Positions 24,509-33,980 of a stretch of DNA of 64,000 bases are shown here, in pieces. Source of the DNA: RUG11462 sp045649405 (lineage in GTDB: Bacteria; Bacillota; Clostridia; Oscillospirales; Acutalibacteraceae); assembly GCA_045649405.1 (NCBI GenBank), contig JAZRPW010000056.1, forward strand, positions 1-64,000. The letters run 5' to 3'. Below the pieces are notes generated by a model. The model searched no databases. It worked only from the letters and a program-made list of their open reading frames with translations, and was not told the origin of the DNA. Within the stretch, counting starts at the first letter, position 1, and every line of letters starts with the position of its first letter. The translations under genes were made by a program, and so were the position numbers.

Positions 24509-25993
24509 ATGCAATTTACAAGTACAAGAGCAAAAACAGAAATTGAATCAGCAAAAGCAATTTGTCAAGGTTTGTCAAAAGAAGGCGGACTTTTTGTTCC
24601 AAAATCTTTTCCAACATTAACTGATGAAGTTATTGACAAAATGGCTAATATGAACTACAAAGAAAGAGCTTTTGAAGTTTTAAAACTTTACTTAACTGAT
24701 TTTACTGATGAAGAAATTAAATATTGCGTAAGTGGTGCTTATGACAACACTTTTGATGATAACATTCCAGCGCCAGTTGTTGAAGTTAAAAAAGGCGAAA
24801 ACATTTTGGAACTTTGGCACGGCCCAACCTGTGCGTTTAAAGATATGGCGCTTCAACTCTTGCCTTATCTTTTAACAACATCAGCTAAAAAGGTTGCTGC
24901 TGGCAAAACAATGGTAATTTTGGTTGCAACTTCAGGCGATACTGGTAAAGCAGCGCTTGATGGATTTGCAGATGTTGAAAACACAAAAATTATTGTTTTC
25001 TATCCTGAAGACGGCGTTAGCCCAATGCAAAAGTTGCAAATGACAACCCAAGCAGGTAACAACGTTTCAGTTTGCGCAATCAAAGGTAACTTTGATGATG
25101 CTCAAACAGGTGTTAAACTTATCTTTGGTAACGAAGAAATGAAACAATATTTAGCAGATAAAAACATGGAATTTTCTTCTGCAAACTCAATCAATTTTGG
25201 TAGACTTGTTCCACAAATTGTTTACTATGTTTCTTCTTATGTTGACCTTGTTAAGACTGGCAAAATCAACAAAGGTGACAAGTTCAATGTTGTTGTACCA
25301 ACTGGTAACTTTGGTAACATTTTGGCGGCGTACTATGCAAAACAAATGGGTATTCCAATTGGCAAATTCATTTGTGCTTCAAACAAAAACAACATCTTGA
25401 CTGACTTTATTGAAACAGGTGTTTATGATAGAAACAGAAGTTTTTACACAACAACTTCTCCTTCAATGGATATCTTGATTTCTTCAAACCTTGAAAGACT
25501 TTTGTTCCATCTTTATGATGAAAACGAACAAAAAGTAGCAGAGCTTATGAGCTCTTTGAATAAAGATGGTGTTTACAAAATTGATGACTCTGTTAAAGAA
25601 AAATTGAGCGCAGAATTCTTCGGTGGTTTCTGTGATGATGAAGGCACAAAGAAAACAATCAAGAAAATGTTTGATGAGTGCAATTATCTTTGTGATACTC
25701 ATACAGCAGTTGCAATTAATGTTTACGACCAATATGTTGAAAAAACAGGGGATACAACTCCAACTGTTATTGCTTCAACAGCTTCTCCTTATAAATTTGC
25801 AGCATCAGTTTTACCTGCAGTTTATGAAGGCGAAATGCCAACAGATGAATTCTCAATGGTTGAAAAACTTTCATCTGTAACAAATACTAAAATCCCGACT
25901 CCACTTGCAGGACTTCGTGATAAACAAGTTTTACACAAAACTTGTGTTGACAAGTCCGAAATGAGCGATTTTATTAAAAACTTTTTAGACTAA
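24509..25993 (+). CDS. thrC: threonine synthase
   Basis: PLP enzyme converting O-phosphohomoserine to threonine. 494 residues. The PLP-lysine lies in LWHGPTCAFKDMALQLLP (about 108). Phosphate-binding VATSGDTGKAAL and the later VVPTGNFGN are intact. It belongs to the longer, two-domain class with N-terminal STRAK..AICQGLSKEGGLFVP. ATG 24509 follows AAAGGTG; a GTG at 24497 is inside the ribosome binding site. Confidence 0.97.
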   Translation: MQFTSTRAKTEIESAKAICQGLSKEGGLFVPKSFPTLTDEVIDKMANMNYKERAFEVLKLYLTDFTDEEIKYCVSGAYDNTFDDNIPAPVVEVKKGENILELWHGPTCAFKDMALQLLPYLLTTSAKKVAAGKTMVILVATSGDTGKAALDGFADVENTKIIVFYPEDGVSPMQKLQMTTQAGNNVSVCAIKGNFDDAQTGVKLIFGNEEMKQYLADKNMEFSSANSINFGRLVPQIVYYVSSYVDLVKTGKINKGDKFNVVVPTGNFGNILAAYYAKQMGIPIGKFICASNKNNILTDFIETGVYDRNRSFYTTTSPSMDILISSNLERLLFHLYDENEQKVAELMSSLNKDGVYKIDDSVKEKLSAEFFGGFCDDEGTKKTIKKMFDECNYLCDTHTAVAINVYDQYVEKTGDTTPTVIASTASPYKFAASVLPAVYEGEMPTDEFSMVEKLSSVTNTKIPTPLAGLRDKQVLHKTCVDKSEMSDFIKNFLD

Positions 25994-25999
25994 AAAACT

Positions 26000-26034
26000 C
26001 GGGTAACTTTTCTTTAAAGTTACCCGTTTGATTT
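26000..26034 (+). terminator. thrC terminator
   Basis: 11-bp stem cgggtaacttt / aaagttacccg with loop tcttt, followed by a weak T-rich tail (tttgattt). The next ribosome binding site follows directly. Confidence 0.65.
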
Positions 26035-26048
26035 GAAGAGGTGTTTAT

Positions 26049-26729
26049 TTGTCAATTTACGCAATTTCAGATTTTCATCTGTCATTTGGCGCAGATAAAC
26101 CAATGGACATTTTCAAAGGTTGGTCAAACTACACCGACCGTTTGAAAGAAAGCATTTGTGAAAAAGTCAAAGAAGAAGACACAATTGTAATTCCGGGCGA
26201 CATTTCATGGGCATTAAAACTTAAAGATACATTAAAAGATTTTGAGTTTATAAACAATTTGCCAGGAAAAAAAATCATTGGCAAGGGCAATCATGATTTG
26301 TGGTGGGAATCCCTTACTAAAATGAATAAATTAATGGCTGACAATGGTTTTGGTTCAATTTCTTTTCTTTACAACAATTGTTATGAAATTGAAGATAAAG
26401 TTATTTGTGGCTCTCGTGGTTGGTTTTTTGACGACAAGGCAGATAAAAAAATAATACTTCGTGAAGCAGGCAGGGTAGAAGCATCAATAAAATGCGCTTT
26501 GCAAACAGACAAAGAGCCGATTTTGTTTTTGCATTACCCCCCAATAACTAAAGAAGCAGTTTGTGATGATATTATGGATGTTATTAAGAAGTATGACATT
26601 AAAAGAGTGTATTATGGTCACATTCATTCACAGGGCGCAAAATCTGCTTTTGAAGGCAATTACGAAGGCATTGAATTTAAATGTATTAGCTGTGATTTAA
26701 TGAATTTTGAACCACTTTTAATAATTTAA
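26049..26729 (+). CDS. metallophosphoesterase
   Basis: 226 residues with a calcineurin-like core: SDFHLS (Asp/His), PGDISW (GD), GKGNHDLWW (GNHD), LFLHYPP and YYGHIHSQG (GHxH). Such enzymes bind two metals and hydrolyse phosphoesters; the substrate is unknown. It starts with TTG at 26049, seven bases after GAGGTG. No in-frame ATG gives a sensible alternative. Confidence 0.85.
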   Translation: MSIYAISDFHLSFGADKPMDIFKGWSNYTDRLKESICEKVKEEDTIVIPGDISWALKLKDTLKDFEFINNLPGKKIIGKGNHDLWWESLTKMNKLMADNGFGSISFLYNNCYEIEDKVICGSRGWFFDDKADKKIILREAGRVEASIKCALQTDKEPILFLHYPPITKEAVCDDIMDVIKKYDIKRVYYGHIHSQGAKSAFEGNYEGIEFKCISCDLMNFEPLLII

Positions 26730-26870
26730 CAAAAAACTTTAATTTTTTTAAAAAAATAGTAGCATTTTTATAATTAATATGTTATAATCACCCTTAGCGG
26801 TGTAATTTTTACACTATTACTTTAAATAATTTATTCCAAAAAAGGAATATTTTTTGAAAGGATGTCAATA

Positions 26871-28166
26871 ATGAGTTTAAAATCATCAAACAAAGTTGAT
26901 ACCAACAGATACGAACTTGTTGTAGTTATCGACGCAGAAACATTTGAAAAAGCAGTAGATGTTGCTTTTAAAAAGAATGTTAAAAAACTTCAAGTTCCTG
27001 GCTTTAGAAAAGGTAAAGCACCAAGAGGTATCGTTGAAAAAATGTACGGTGAAAATGTTTTCTATGAAGAAGCATTGAACGAGTGCTATCCAGAAGCGAT
27101 TGACGCAGCTGCAAAAGAAGCAGGCGTTGAAATTGTAGATTTCCAAGACGTTGAATTTGACCTTAAATCAATTGGCAAAGAAGGCGTTGAATTCGCAGTT
27201 AAAGTTACTGTTAAGCCAGAAGTAACCGTTAAAGATTACAAAGGTTTGAAAGCTGAAAAAGCAGCAGTTGAAGTAACTGATGAAGATGTTAATGCTGAAA
27301 TCGAAAGATTTAGAGAAAGAGCATCAACAATGGTTCCGGTTGAAGATAGACCAGCAGCTAATGATGACGTTGTTGTTTTTGACTTTGACGGTTATGTTGA
27401 TGACGTAGCATTTGAAGGCGGTAAAGCAGAAGGTTATTCTTTGAAACTCGGTTCAGGCCAATTCATTCCTGGTTTTGAGGACCAAATTGTTGGCAAGTCA
27501 ATTGATGAAGAGTTCGATGTAAACGTAACATTCCCAGAAGATTACCACGCTGAAGAATTAAAAGGCAAACCAGCAGTTTTCAAATGCAAACTTCACGAAA
27601 TCAAAACAAGAGTTATGCCTGAAGTTGACGACGAGTTTGCTAAAGACGTTAGTGAATTTGAAACTTTAGAAGAACTCAAAGAAGATATCAAGAAAAAAGT
27701 AGCAGAAAGAAAAGAAGCTGACGCTGAAACAGGTCTTCAAACACAACTTATCGAAGCAATGCTCGAAGGTTTTGAAGCTGAAATTCCAAATGCAATGATT
27801 GAAACAAAGATTATGGAAAACATTCGTGACTTTGACTACTCATTGCAAATGCAAGGACTCAATATGCAACAATATATGCAATATATGGGTCTTACACTTG
27901 ATAGCATTAAAGAGCAATACAAAGAGCAATCAGAAAAACAAGTTAAAATGCGCTTAGCATTTGAAAAGATTGCTGAACTTGAAGCTCTTGAACCAACTGC
28001 AGAAGAAATTGAAGAACAATACAAAGAGTACGCTGATATGTACAAAATGGATGTTGAAAAGATTAAAGATTCAATTCCTGAAGTTGAACTTGTTAAAGAT
28101 TTGAAAGTTAAAAAAGCTTCAGACTTTATCAAAGACAATGCTAAAATCACAGAAGTGAAAGCATAA
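26871..28166 (+). CDS. tig: trigger factor
   Basis: Ribosome-bound chaperone with prolyl isomerase activity. 431 residues in three parts: N-terminal ribosome-binding domain with VPGFRKGKAPRGIVEKMYG (about 40-60), a FKBP-type domain (about 150-235) and a helical C-terminal domain. ATG 26871 is favoured because GAAAGG is 8 nt upstream; the ATG at 26862 overlaps it. It leads the tig-clpP-clpX block but ends in a hairpin terminator. Confidence 0.95.
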   Translation: MSLKSSNKVDTNRYELVVVIDAETFEKAVDVAFKKNVKKLQVPGFRKGKAPRGIVEKMYGENVFYEEALNECYPEAIDAAAKEAGVEIVDFQDVEFDLKSIGKEGVEFAVKVTVKPEVTVKDYKGLKAEKAAVEVTDEDVNAEIERFRERASTMVPVEDRPAANDDVVVFDFDGYVDDVAFEGGKAEGYSLKLGSGQFIPGFEDQIVGKSIDEEFDVNVTFPEDYHAEELKGKPAVFKCKLHEIKTRVMPEVDDEFAKDVSEFETLEELKEDIKKKVAERKEADAETGLQTQLIEAMLEGFEAEIPNAMIETKIMENIRDFDYSLQMQGLNMQQYMQYMGLTLDSIKEQYKEQSEKQVKMRLAFEKIAELEALEPTAEEIEEQYKEYADMYKMDVEKIKDSIPEVELVKDLKVKKASDFIKDNAKITEVKA

Positions 28167-28179
28167 ATATTACCGCATT

Positions 28180-28222
28180 AAACAGTTTTAGTATTTATGC
28201 TAAAACTGTTTTGTCGGTTTTA
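28180..28222 (+). terminator. tig terminator
   Basis: 12-bp stem aaacagttttag / ctaaaactgttt with an 8-nt loop, followed by a T-rich tail interrupted by gtcgg. Confidence 0.65.
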
Positions 28223-28282
28223 AAAGACAATTTTTTGTGTTTTAAGTTAAAAATTTAATCTATAAGAAATGGAGAATTTATT

Positions 28283-28861
28283 ATGAGTTTAGTACCTTAT
28301 GTAATTGAACAAACAAGTCGTGGCGAACGTCAATATGACATTTTTTCAAGACTTCTTAATGACAGAATTATTGTTTTGTCAGATGAAGTTAATGATGCAA
28401 CTGCTTCACTTGTAATTGCACAACTTTTATTCTTAGAAGGTCAAGATTCAACAAAAGACATCAGTCTTTATATTAATAGTCCTGGCGGTTCGGTTTCTGC
28501 AGGTCTTGCTATTTATGACACAATGCAATACATCAAATGTGATGTTTCAACCATCTGTATGGGTATGGCGGCTTCAATGGGGGCATTTTTGCTCTCATCA
28601 GGCGCAAAAGGTAAGAGATATGTTCTTCCTAATGCAGAAGTTATGATTCATCAACCATTAGGTGGCGCACGTGGTCAAGCAACTGAAATTGAAATTGCTG
28701 CTAAACATATCTTGAAAACTAAAGATAGACTTAATAAAATCTTGGCTGAAAACACAGGCAAGCCAATTGAACAAATCGCTCTTGATACTGATAGAGATAA
28801 TTGGCTTACTGCTGAAGAGGCTGTTGAATATGGCCTTGTTGACAAAGTAATGAAACGCTAA
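28283..28861 (+). CDS. clpP: ATP-dependent Clp protease proteolytic subunit
   Basis: Serine protease of the ClpXP and ClpAP/CP machines. 192 residues. The catalytic Ser lies in GMAASMGAFLL (about 97), the His in VMIHQPLGG (about 122), and the Asp within LDTDRDNWLTAEEA. YINSPGGSVSAGLAIYDTM forms the oxyanion region. The next gene is its ATPase clpX, 15 bp away. Confidence 0.98.
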   Translation: MSLVPYVIEQTSRGERQYDIFSRLLNDRIIVLSDEVNDATASLVIAQLLFLEGQDSTKDISLYINSPGGSVSAGLAIYDTMQYIKCDVSTICMGMAASMGAFLLSSGAKGKRYVLPNAEVMIHQPLGGARGQATEIEIAAKHILKTKDRLNKILAENTGKPIEQIALDTDRDNWLTAEEAVEYGLVDKVMKR

Positions 28862-28876
28862 TTTTGGAGGACAGAA

Positions 28877-30172
28877 ATGCCTAACAACGATAAAAAATCA
28901 TTTTGTTGTTCTTTTTGTGGCAAAGATGAATCTCAGGTTCGTCAAATTGTCAGAGCACCAAATGATGTTTGCATTTGTGATGAGTGTATAAAACTTTGTA
29001 ACCAAGTAATTGGCGAAGAACTTTTTGACGCTTATACTTCGAATGATTCTGAATTTAATTTTGAAATTAAAAAACCAAGCGAGTTAAAAGCAATTCTTGA
29101 TGAATATGTTATTGGTCAAGAAAAAGCTAAAAAATCGCTTTGTGTTGCGGTTTACAACCATTACAAAAGAATAATGCAACAATCTCAAACTGATGATGTT
29201 GAAATTGGTAAATCTAACATTCTTTTGGTAGGTCCTACCGGTGTGGGTAAAACCTTGCTTGCACAAACACTTGCAAAGGCGCTTGATGTGCCTTTTGCAG
29301 TGACTGATGCTACAACATTGACAGAAGCAGGTTATGTTGGTGAAGACGTTGAAAACATTTTGCTTCGTCTAATTCAAAACGCTGATTTTGATGTTGAACG
29401 TGCGCAAAAAGGTATCATTTATATTGATGAAATTGACAAAATTGCTCGTAAATCTGAAAACACTTCTATTACAAGAGATGTTTCAGGTGAAGGCGTTCAA
29501 CAAGCACTTTTGAAAATTATTGAAGGTACTGTTTCAAATGTGCCTCCAACTGGTGGTAGAAAACACCCACAACAAGAGTTTATTCAAATAGACACTTCTA
29601 ACATTTTGTTCATTTGTGGTGGCGCTTTTGATGGTATTGAAAAAATCATAGAAAAGCGTGTAGGTGCAAATTCTTCTTTGGGCTTTGGTGCAGAAATTAA
29701 AGAAGATTCTAACGAAAACACAGACAAATTGCTTGAAGAAGTGACAAACCAAGACCTTGTTAAATATGGTCTTATTCCTGAACTTGTTGGTAGATTGCCG
29801 GTTGTAACAGGCCTTTCAAACCTTTCAGTTGATGATATGGTTGAAATTATGACAAAACCTAAAAACGCAATCATCAAGCAATACATCAAACTTTTAAGTC
29901 TTGATGGTGTCGATTTGCAGTTTGAAGAAGAAGCACTTAAAGAAATTGCAAAAGAAACAATTAAACGCAAAACAGGCGCTCGTGGTCTTCGTTCACTTAT
30001 TGAACATTTGTTAATGGATGTAATGTTTGAAGTACCATCTGACGAACTTGTTGATAGCGTTGTTATTACTAAAAAGTGTGTTTTGGGCAAAGAAAAGCCA
30101 ATATTAAACAAAGCACCTGAAAAAATATTAGTTGAGCAAGAAAAACCAAAAAGAACTAAAAAAGCTCAATAA
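28877..30172 (+). CDS. clpX: ATP-dependent Clp protease ATP-binding subunit
   Basis: Unfolds substrates for ClpP. 431 residues. The N-terminal C4 zinc domain uses CSFCGK and CICDECIKLC; Walker A GPTGVGKT is near 117-124, Walker B IIYIDEIDKI near 181, and the pore loop GYVGED. The sensor and IGF-type ClpP-contact regions appear present (around GFGAEI). RBS TTTTGGAGG. Confidence 0.98.
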   Translation: MPNNDKKSFCCSFCGKDESQVRQIVRAPNDVCICDECIKLCNQVIGEELFDAYTSNDSEFNFEIKKPSELKAILDEYVIGQEKAKKSLCVAVYNHYKRIMQQSQTDDVEIGKSNILLVGPTGVGKTLLAQTLAKALDVPFAVTDATTLTEAGYVGEDVENILLRLIQNADFDVERAQKGIIYIDEIDKIARKSENTSITRDVSGEGVQQALLKIIEGTVSNVPPTGGRKHPQQEFIQIDTSNILFICGGAFDGIEKIIEKRVGANSSLGFGAEIKEDSNENTDKLLEEVTNQDLVKYGLIPELVGRLPVVTGLSNLSVDDMVEIMTKPKNAIIKQYIKLLSLDGVDLQFEEEALKEIAKETIKRKTGARGLRSLIEHLLMDVMFEVPSDELVDSVVITKKCVLGKEKPILNKAPEKILVEQEKPKRTKKAQ

Positions 30173-30199
30173 AATTTAATTAGAAATGAGGGAAATCTT

Positions 30200-32335
30200 A
30201 TGCGTCGTGTAATGGCTTTAATAGGGTTTTCCTCTTTTTTCGTTTCACTATTTTGCTTGTATTTTAAATTTTCGATTATTCTTTTTGTAATCGCTTTAGT
30301 TTGTTTGCTTTTGGTGTTGTGCATTAAGAAATTAAGACTGTCAATTTTAATTGTTTTGTTATGTACAATAATGCTTTCTTGCGTTAATTGTTATGTAACA
30401 GACAAGAAAATTGAAAATTATGAGAAGATTTATTGCAACGGTGCAATTACTTTAAAAGGCGAGTTGTTAGATTACCCTGAAGTTTCTGATTCTGGTTTTA
30501 ATTACACATTTAAAACGGTCGATGAAAATAGAGTTAAGTTTAGAATAATGTCAAATGAAATGTTTGATATTGAGCCGGGCGATGTTATTTCTGGTAGTTT
30601 TAATTTCAATAGTGATTATGCAAAACCTGAGGATAAAGTTTACTTTTCAACATATACATACACAACCCAAGGCATTGAGATTGAAAATAAAAATGAATTT
30701 AATATTGCGAAACTTAGAAAGATATTAAAAAGGGGAATAGATGAAAACACAACCTATGCAAGAGGGCTTACAAAGGCAATTTTGTTTAGTGACAAATCAG
30801 GACTAACTGATGAAGTTTATATCAATTTGCAACGATGTGGTCTTTTGCATGCAACTGCAACATCAGGTTTGCATTTGACAATTGTAACTGGATTTGTGTT
30901 TGCGCTTTTATCATTTTTAGGTATCTCTAAAAGAAAATCGTCAATTTTTGCAATTGGTTTTATAATTCTGTTTATGATTGTAATCGGCTTTAGATTTTCT
31001 TTAATGCGTGCAGGAATTATGATGATTTTGTATTTCTCTGCTGGCCTTTTTAATAGAGAGAATGACGCTTTTAATTCAATTGGACTGAGTATTGCGTTTT
31101 TGGTTTTTCAAAATCCTTACACTGTTGTTAGTTGCTCGTTTTTGCTTTCGGCAAGCGCGACAATAGGTATGTTTGTAATGTTCAAAGCGCTTTATCAAAA
31201 GGTTAATTCATTGAATTTTAAAAGTTTTGGCAGTTACAAAAAGATAATAGTCGCATTATCAGCAAGTGTGTTGCAATCTGTTAGCGCTATCATCTTTACT
31301 TTGCCAGTAACCTATATTTATTTTGGTTATTTTTCAATTGCAGGCATTGTTGCTAACGCCATTTTATCAGTTTTTATTTCTATTATTTTGATTTTTGGTT
31401 TGTTGTTGTGTTTGACAGCATTTTTGCCAATTATTCCAGTCGTTTTAGGCGCAGTGCTTGATGTTGCTGGTTTGGTTGTTTTAAGAGTTACTGCATTTAT
31501 TTCAAAATTTAAATACTGTTTAATTAATATCGATTCAACATACACAGCTGTTGCAATATTTTTCGTTTTGTTTGTAACTTCAGTTGCAATTTTGGTTTAT
31601 TATTTTTCAAACTTTGACAAAAAGAGAAGTGTTAGGTTAGCAACTATTTTGTGCGTTGACATTGTTTTAGTTTGTGTGTTGTTAATGGTTGCTTTTCCGT
31701 CTAAAACTGCTAATGTAAGAATACAAAACTCAAGTGGTGGAATTTGTGTTAGCGTTGTAAAAGATGGCAAGATGATTGCGGTTGATACTGGTGGCAAAAA
31801 GGCATTAAAAAGAATTAGATATGAAGTAACAAGATATTGTTTAGATGAAATTGATACATTAGTCGTTAAAGATGACAATAAGTCTTATAACAGCGTAAAA
31901 CGAATTGCGAATGAGTATAAAACAAATAATGTTTTGCTTGACAAAACAAAGTTTAAAGAATTCGATCAAGTTTCTGCAAAGTTTAGTGATATTTCAAATG
32001 GTGGTTGTGCAAAAATTGATGGCTTTGAATTTGAAATAATAAAACAACAAACATCAAATGTTTTTTATTTGACAAATAGCCAAGTTTCTGTTTTAATAAT
32101 AGATAGGAATACTGATTGTTTGGCGTTGCCTGATTTTGCTAAAACTTGTGATATTGTTGTGATTTCAGATTCATTGCCAAACAATGTTGATGAAATAAAA
32201 GCAAATGAAGCAATTGTTTGCGACTATGATTATGAGACTCAAGCAGAAATGTCTAAATATTGCCCAACATATTCTCTTGTGTCGCAGTCTTTAGAAATTG
32301 AAATGGGCAAAAAACTAAAGGTAAAGGCGGTGTAA
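30200..32335 (+). CDS. comEC: ComEC/Rec2-family DNA uptake channel with degenerate C-terminal domain
   Basis: 711 residues. Two or three N-terminal membrane helices (about 5-80), then an OB-like extracytoplasmic part (about 85-160), then a competence domain with many helices (about 190-490) starting at CGLLHATATSGLHLTI, the conserved ComEC signature. Residues about 505-711 resemble the metallo-beta-lactamase-like C-terminal domain, but the metal-binding HxHxDH is absent: the place of 'LTHxDxDH' reads LVVKDDNKSYNS. The channel part seems intact; the nuclease-like part is probably inactive. ComEA, ComFA and the type IV pilus genes are not in this window, so natural transformation cannot be concluded. 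Confidence 0.85.
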   Translation: MRRVMALIGFSSFFVSLFCLYFKFSIILFVIALVCLLLVLCIKKLRLSILIVLLCTIMLSCVNCYVTDKKIENYEKIYCNGAITLKGELLDYPEVSDSGFNYTFKTVDENRVKFRIMSNEMFDIEPGDVISGSFNFNSDYAKPEDKVYFSTYTYTTQGIEIENKNEFNIAKLRKILKRGIDENTTYARGLTKAILFSDKSGLTDEVYINLQRCGLLHATATSGLHLTIVTGFVFALLSFLGISKRKSSIFAIGFIILFMIVIGFRFSLMRAGIMMILYFSAGLFNRENDAFNSIGLSIAFLVFQNPYTVVSCSFLLSASATIGMFVMFKALYQKVNSLNFKSFGSYKKIIVALSASVLQSVSAIIFTLPVTYIYFGYFSIAGIVANAILSVFISIILIFGLLLCLTAFLPIIPVVLGAVLDVAGLVVLRVTAFISKFKYCLINIDSTYTAVAIFFVLFVTSVAILVYYFSNFDKKRSVRLATILCVDIVLVCVLLMVAFPSKTANVRIQNSSGGICVSVVKDGKMIAVDTGGKKALKRIRYEVTRYCLDEIDTLVVKDDNKSYNSVKRIANEYKTNNVLLDKTKFKEFDQVSAKFSDISNGGCAKIDGFEFEIIKQQTSNVFYLTNSQVSVLIIDRNTDCLALPDFAKTCDIVVISDSLPNNVDEIKANEAIVCDYDYETQAEMSKYCPTYSLVSQSLEIEMGKKLKVKAV

Positions 32336-32337
32336 AA

Positions 32338-33387
32338 ATGCCAGAAATAACAGAAAAAGATTTTTTGAATCAGGTTAAAGAACGTTCTTTTTCGCCAATT
32401 TATTTTATTTATGGTGAAGATGTATTTTTGCGTCAACAATATGTCAAAAAACTTTGTGATGCAGTTGTAACAGAATTGCCTGAAATGAATTTTAGAAAGT
32501 TTGATGGCAAAACCGTTTCTTTGCAACAAATCTCTGATGAAGTTTACCAATTTCCACTTATGAGTGATAAGCGACTTGTTTTGGTAGATGATTTAGATAT
32601 TCCTTCTCTTGATAAAGAGGGGGCAGATGTGCTTTTTGATATTTTTGAAGATGTTCCTGAAACAACAGTTTTGGCATTTGTTTTCAACACAGTAGTTGTA
32701 GATGTTAAAGATAAAAAAAGCCCATGGCCTAACTTGGTTAAAAAACTTTCTAAATTTGGTGACACAATTAATTGTGCTTATAAAACCGATGCTGAACTTA
32801 TGAAATATATTGACAGTTGGTCAAAAAAACGTGGTGTCATTTTTGACAGAAGCGTAGCAAAACATCTTATTGATACAGTTGGCAGAGATATGAACAAACT
32901 TCAGGTTGAAGTTGACAAGTTGTGTGCTTTTAAAAAGGATTACGTTTCAAAAGCAGACATTGACAAGTTGTCTGCAAAAACAGCAGAAGCAACTCAATAT
33001 ATGTTGCCAAAAGCAGTTATGAGTTTGAATATTTCAAACAGTTTGAATATTTTGTCTGACTTGTTTGATATGCGTTATAAAGCAATTGATATTAATTCAA
33101 TGTTGATTAATGAATTTGTAGATATTTATAGAGTTAAAACTGCAATTGACTGTGGCAATCGTCCAACATCAATTGCAGAAGATTTTGGATATAAAAACAG
33201 ACTTTTTGTTCTTGAAAATGCAGAAAGATATGCTAAAAAATATTCATTTAAAACATTGATGGATTGTTTTGATATTCTCGAAAATGCCGATGAAAGATTA
33301 AAAAGCGGCGAAAAAAATGAAAGAATGTTGCTTGAAAAAACAATAATTCTTTTGATTGAAACAATGAGAGGATATAACATTAAATGA
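32338..33387 (+). CDS. holA: DNA polymerase III subunit delta
   Basis: Clamp-loader subunit, 349 residues. N-terminal FIYGEDVFLRQQYVKKL and SDKRLVLVDD, then ETTVLAFV and the rest match the DnaX-like AAA fold without a functional Walker site. The C-terminal segment ERLKSGEKNERMLLEKTIILL is characteristic. It starts 2 bp after comEC, an order common in Firmicutes. Confidence 0.93.
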   Translation: MPEITEKDFLNQVKERSFSPIYFIYGEDVFLRQQYVKKLCDAVVTELPEMNFRKFDGKTVSLQQISDEVYQFPLMSDKRLVLVDDLDIPSLDKEGADVLFDIFEDVPETTVLAFVFNTVVVDVKDKKSPWPNLVKKLSKFGDTINCAYKTDAELMKYIDSWSKKRGVIFDRSVAKHLIDTVGRDMNKLQVEVDKLCAFKKDYVSKADIDKLSAKTAEATQYMLPKAVMSLNISNSLNILSDLFDMRYKAIDINSMLINEFVDIYRVKTAIDCGNRPTSIAEDFGYKNRLFVLENAERYAKKYSFKTLMDCFDILENADERLKSGEKNERMLLEKTIILLIETMRGYNIK

Positions 33388-33971
33388 TTAAAATTAATCA
33401 AGCAATAATTGTTGAAGGAAAGTATGACAAAATCAAACTTTCGTCAATTATAGATGCACCGATAATTGTTACAAATGGTTTTTCTGTTTTTAACGATAAA
33501 GAAAAACTTTCGTACATCAAAAAAGTTGCAAAAACAAAAGGTATTGTCATTTTGACTGATTCTGATAATGCTGGTTTTATGATTAGAAAAAGAATTTTGC
33601 AGTCTGTTGACAAAGATTCAAATGTAATTAATGTTTATATTCCTGATGTTTTTGGCAAAGAAAAACGCAAAACAAAATACAGCGCAGAAGGTAAACTTGG
33701 TGTTGAAGGAATAGATGCCCACGTAATTAAATCTGCTCTTGAAAAATATGGTGTTTTGTGTGAAAAAACAGAATCAAAAGGCAAAGAGGTTACTAAAACC
33801 GATTTGTATTTTTATGGTCTTTCAGGTGGACAAGATTCTTCAACTAGAAGACAAGCGTTTTTGAAATATAATGATTTACCTGAAGATATGACCACCAATT
33901 CAATGTTAGATGCAATTAATATTTTAATGAGTTACAACGAATTTGTAAGTGTTTGTGAAAAACTTTTTTAA
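33384..33971 (+). CDS. rnmV: ribonuclease M5 (Toprim)
   Basis: 195 residues. Toprim nuclease with AIIVEGKYDKIKL (catalytic Glu) and VILTDSDNAGFMIRKR (DxD); the family is known for maturation of 5S rRNA. It overlaps holA by 4 nt (ATGA). It is usually beside rsmA; here it is between holA and uvrC. An alternative, another small Toprim protein, is less likely given length and motif spacing. Confidence 0.85.
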   Translation: MIKINQAIIVEGKYDKIKLSSIIDAPIIVTNGFSVFNDKEKLSYIKKVAKTKGIVILTDSDNAGFMIRKRILQSVDKDSNVINVYIPDVFGKEKRKTKYSAEGKLGVEGIDAHVIKSALEKYGVLCEKTESKGKEVTKTDLYFYGLSGGQDSSTRRQAFLKYNDLPEDMTTNSMLDAINILMSYNEFVSVCEKLF

Positions 33972-33980
33972 AGGAGAACT

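Noticed and set aside
33384..33971. Reading the Toprim protein as a primase or topoisomerase fragment
   Set aside because: The length and full Toprim plus C-terminal region fit ribonuclease M5; no primase or topoisomerase domains follow.
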